A stretch of DNA of 64,000 nucleotides from CAVVDY01 sp963819645 (GTDB lineage: Bacteria; Acidobacteriota; Terriglobia; Terriglobales; Acidobacteriaceae), in contig CAWFWZ010000011.1 in NCBI GenBank assembly GCA_963819645.1, positions 62,001-126,000 on the forward strand, written 5' to 3'. Positions 62,328 to 64,000 of this stretch are shown here, piece after piece. The translations under genes and the position numbers were made by a program. Position 1 is the first letter of the stretch; each line of letters begins with the position of its first letter. The notes beneath the pieces were generated by a model. It was given only the letters and a program-made list of their open reading frames with translations, searched no databases and had not been told where the DNA came from.

Positions 62328-63701
62328 TCAGGGCTTCACGCCGGCGTACGCGGGGATGGCGTCCTTCGCGACGTTCTTGTAAACCACTCCGCCCTTCATC
62401 ACGAATGCAACTTTTCGCACCGCGGCGATGTCCTTTGTGGGATCGCCGTCCAGCGCGATGATGTCAGCCTGCATCCCGGTAGCGAGCGTGCCGATTTCGT
62501 CGCCCATGCCCATGGCTTCGGCACCGAGCGATTGCGCTGACACCATTGCAGCCATGGGCTCGACGCCGCAGTGCACGCGATCGATAAACTCCTCGGCGTT
62601 TCGCCCAGCCGCGCCAGCTACGGCGTCGGTGCCGAAGACCATCTTCAGCCCCGGAGTCTTTGCCGCCTCTCTGACCAGATCGCAGTCTATGGGCAGCACC
62701 TTCTGCATCGCGGCGAATCCTTCCGCGGTGTAGCCCTGTGTCCCGATGTAACGGTCCTTGTTCTGCAAGTAGTTATCGATGACCAGCGCCGCCTGCGGGT
62801 CGAAGTAGGTTCCATGCTCGGCCATCAATTGCAGATCGGTGTAGGGAGCCAGCGTGCCGTGCTCGACCTCGGTACATCCCGCGAGCGTTGCCGCGCGCAC
62901 CGCCTCTTTATAGGCATGGACGAGCGTGCGCAGGCCTTGCTTCTTCGCTTCGTCACACGCAGCGCTCAACTGCTCCCATGAGAGCGTCATGCCTCCACCC
63001 TGTCGAATGGACTTCGAGGCGAAAATCTTGATCAGGTCGGCGCCCGCTGCTTTTTGCTTCCTCACAAACGCGCGGATTTCTTCGGGAGTACCGGTGCTCG
63101 CGTCGTTGCCTTCCAGTGGCTCGACCGCTGTCAAAATGCGCGGGCCGGGAATTTCGCCGCGCGCGATGGCGTCACGCAAAGGCACATCGTTGGGCGCTCC
63201 CACGCTTTGCACCGTGGTGAAGCCCGCCATCAGCGTGACCCAGGCATTCGACGCGGCCTTGTAGGCGTCGTCCTGCGTCGTGCCGCTGGTGCCGGCGTTC
63301 TTGCCGTCCTTGCCGAAAATCCACGTGATGTGAACGTGCGCGTCGATCCACCCCGGCATAACCGTCAGCCCGCGCAGATCGTAGTCCACCGGGTTGGATT
63401 GGCCCGCGGAGTGCTCCGAGCCTGGGTGCCCCATTCCGGCTTCGTTTGCCGGGGTGGGTCCGGGTGCTGACAACGGCTCGATAGCGACAATCTTCGAGCC
63501 CTCGATCACGATGCGCCGATTTTGCATGACACCACCCTTGCCATCGAAGACCTGGCTGGCAGCGATGACGATGCGATTGGTGGAAGGCCTCTGCGAGGTC
63601 TGCGGCGTTTGCGCGGCGACCTCATGCGCCATCGCGACAGCCATTACGAGGACGAAGCTGCAACTGAGATATCGTGCGGAGCGAGAAGTAACTGTTCCCA
63701 T
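62328..63701 (-). CDS. Exported amidohydrolase (imidazolonepropionase-like / Xaa-Pro-type)
   Basis: 457 residues, intact. Signal peptide (SARYLSCSFVLVMAVAMAHEVAAQ). The metal site has GWIDAHVHITW (HxH), DLIKIFASKS (Lys), TLVHAYKEAVRAA and EVEHGTLA (His), and MVFGTDAVAG (Asp). Family M38-like enzymes hydrolyse cyclic amides or dipeptides; exported members are often annotated as Xaa-Pro dipeptidases. The substrate is not known. Gly/Pro-rich insert about residues 79-103 (PGPTPANEAGMGHPGSEHSAG) is unusual and may be a surface loop. It is transcribed from the divergent promoter shared with the DUF4331 gene. Confidence 0.9.
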   Translation of the reverse strand: MGTVTSRSARYLSCSFVLVMAVAMAHEVAAQTPQTSQRPSTNRIVIAASQVFDGKGGVMQNRRIVIEGSKIVAIEPLSAPGPTPANEAGMGHPGSEHSAGQSNPVDYDLRGLTVMPGWIDAHVHITWIFGKDGKNAGTSGTTQDDAYKAASNAWVTLMAGFTTVQSVGAPNDVPLRDAIARGEIPGPRILTAVEPLEGNDASTGTPEEIRAFVRKQKAAGADLIKIFASKSIRQGGGMTLSWEQLSAACDEAKKQGLRTLVHAYKEAVRAATLAGCTEVEHGTLAPYTDLQLMAEHGTYFDPQAALVIDNYLQNKDRYIGTQGYTAEGFAAMQKVLPIDCDLVREAAKTPGLKMVFGTDAVAGAAGRNAEEFIDRVHCGVEPMAAMVSAQSLGAEAMGMGDEIGTLATGMQADIIALDGDPTKDIAAVRKVAFVMKGGVVYKNVAKDAIPAYAGVKP

Positions 63702-63826
63702 GGATTAACTATATTAATCGCCCCGGCCGCCGACCGATTCGGCATAGTCCATCAGCAGGGCGAGTCGATGTATAATCGGCGCCCCAGGAGCCCCGCGATG
63801 GGACTCTCGATTGAAAGGAGAAGGCG

Positions 63827-64000
63827 ATGTCAAACCATTTCACCGGCCTCAGTCTCGGCCCACCGTTGGGCGATCAACGGCTCGACCTCTGCGATCTTTT
63901 TGCATTCCAGTCACCCGCCGACAAAAACCGAACCGTGATCATTCTCAATGCCAATCCCAATGCGGACGCGCTGCATCCGGACGCAATCTACCGCCTGAAC
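63827..64000 (+). CDS. DUF4331 family protein (5' part, cut by window edge)
   Basis: The ATG at 63827 follows AAAGGAG (63814-63820), the best ribosome site in this part. The 58 visible residues begin MSNHFTGLSLGPPLGDQRLDLCDLFAFQS and contain NRTVIILNANPNADALHPDAIYRLN. This is the start typical of DUF4331 proteins, predicted beta-rich and of unknown function. No signal peptide is present at this start. The rest lies beyond the window. Confidence 0.75.
   Translation, partial: MSNHFTGLSLGPPLGDQRLDLCDLFAFQSPADKNRTVIILNANPNADALHPDAIYRLN

Overview
The window reads as a chromosomal segment of a Gram-negative soil bacterium, most likely an Acidobacteriota member (Terriglobia/Koribacter-like). This is inferred from gene types, not from a marker gene. 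The indications are a kinase joined to an N-terminal winged helix and a C-terminal beta-propeller, HAF-repeat and TonB-C secreted proteins, a meso-DAP type MurE, a complete division/cell-wall (dcw) cluster opened by mraZ, and moderately high GC. No tRNA, rRNA, CRISPR array or transposase was seen.

Layout. (1) 1-25 kb is a stress and redox region. It holds the end of a Na+/H+ antiporter, a family-4 glycosyltransferase, two small His/Ala-rich proteins, Dps, a group 1 [NiFe]-hydrogenase operon on the minus strand (protease, large subunit, multihaem cytochrome, cytochrome b, small subunit), two double-domain universal stress proteins flanking a remnant of a P-type H+-ATPase, a second Na+/H+ antiporter, a HugZ-like/alcohol dehydrogenase pair, a short HPF, a YihY membrane protein, an amino-acid-permease/UspA fusion, a truncated MscS, a hotdog thioesterase and a methyltransferase. 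(2) 25-34 kb is a signalling region: a PAS-PAS histidine kinase, a divergent TIR/coiled-coil/membrane/TonB-C fusion, a small secreted protein, a HAF-repeat protein and a winged-helix/Ser-Thr kinase/propeller protein. (3) 34.4-56.9 kb is the dcw cluster: mraZ, rsmH, ftsL, ftsI, then an insert (PQQ-type propeller, DUF885 hydrolase), then murE, murF, mraY, murD, ftsW, murG, a small antitoxin-like gene, murC, ftsQ, ftsA, ftsZ. The mraZ promoter carries a three-repeat MraZ-type operator. (4) 57-64 kb holds a TonB-C protein, a secreted unknown, an ATP-dependent DNA ligase, an exported HAD phosphatase, an exported amidohydrolase and the start of a DUF4331 gene.

The spaces within the dcw cluster are filled with nested palindromes. 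Three copies of a ~146-bp four-hairpin element (A) lie before mraY, murC and ftsZ, and two copies of a related element (B) lie before ftsI and ftsQ. The same palindrome cores occur inside the kinase gene, where they encode a long insert in the activation loop.

Caution on sequence quality: at least two dozen single-base indels break otherwise conserved genes, including mraY, murF and ftsI, which a living cell needs. I read most of these as assembly errors and annotate the genes through the breaks. They cluster in the hydrogenase small subunit and cytochrome b. A few genes look truly degraded: the P-type ATPase remnant and the N-truncated MscS.
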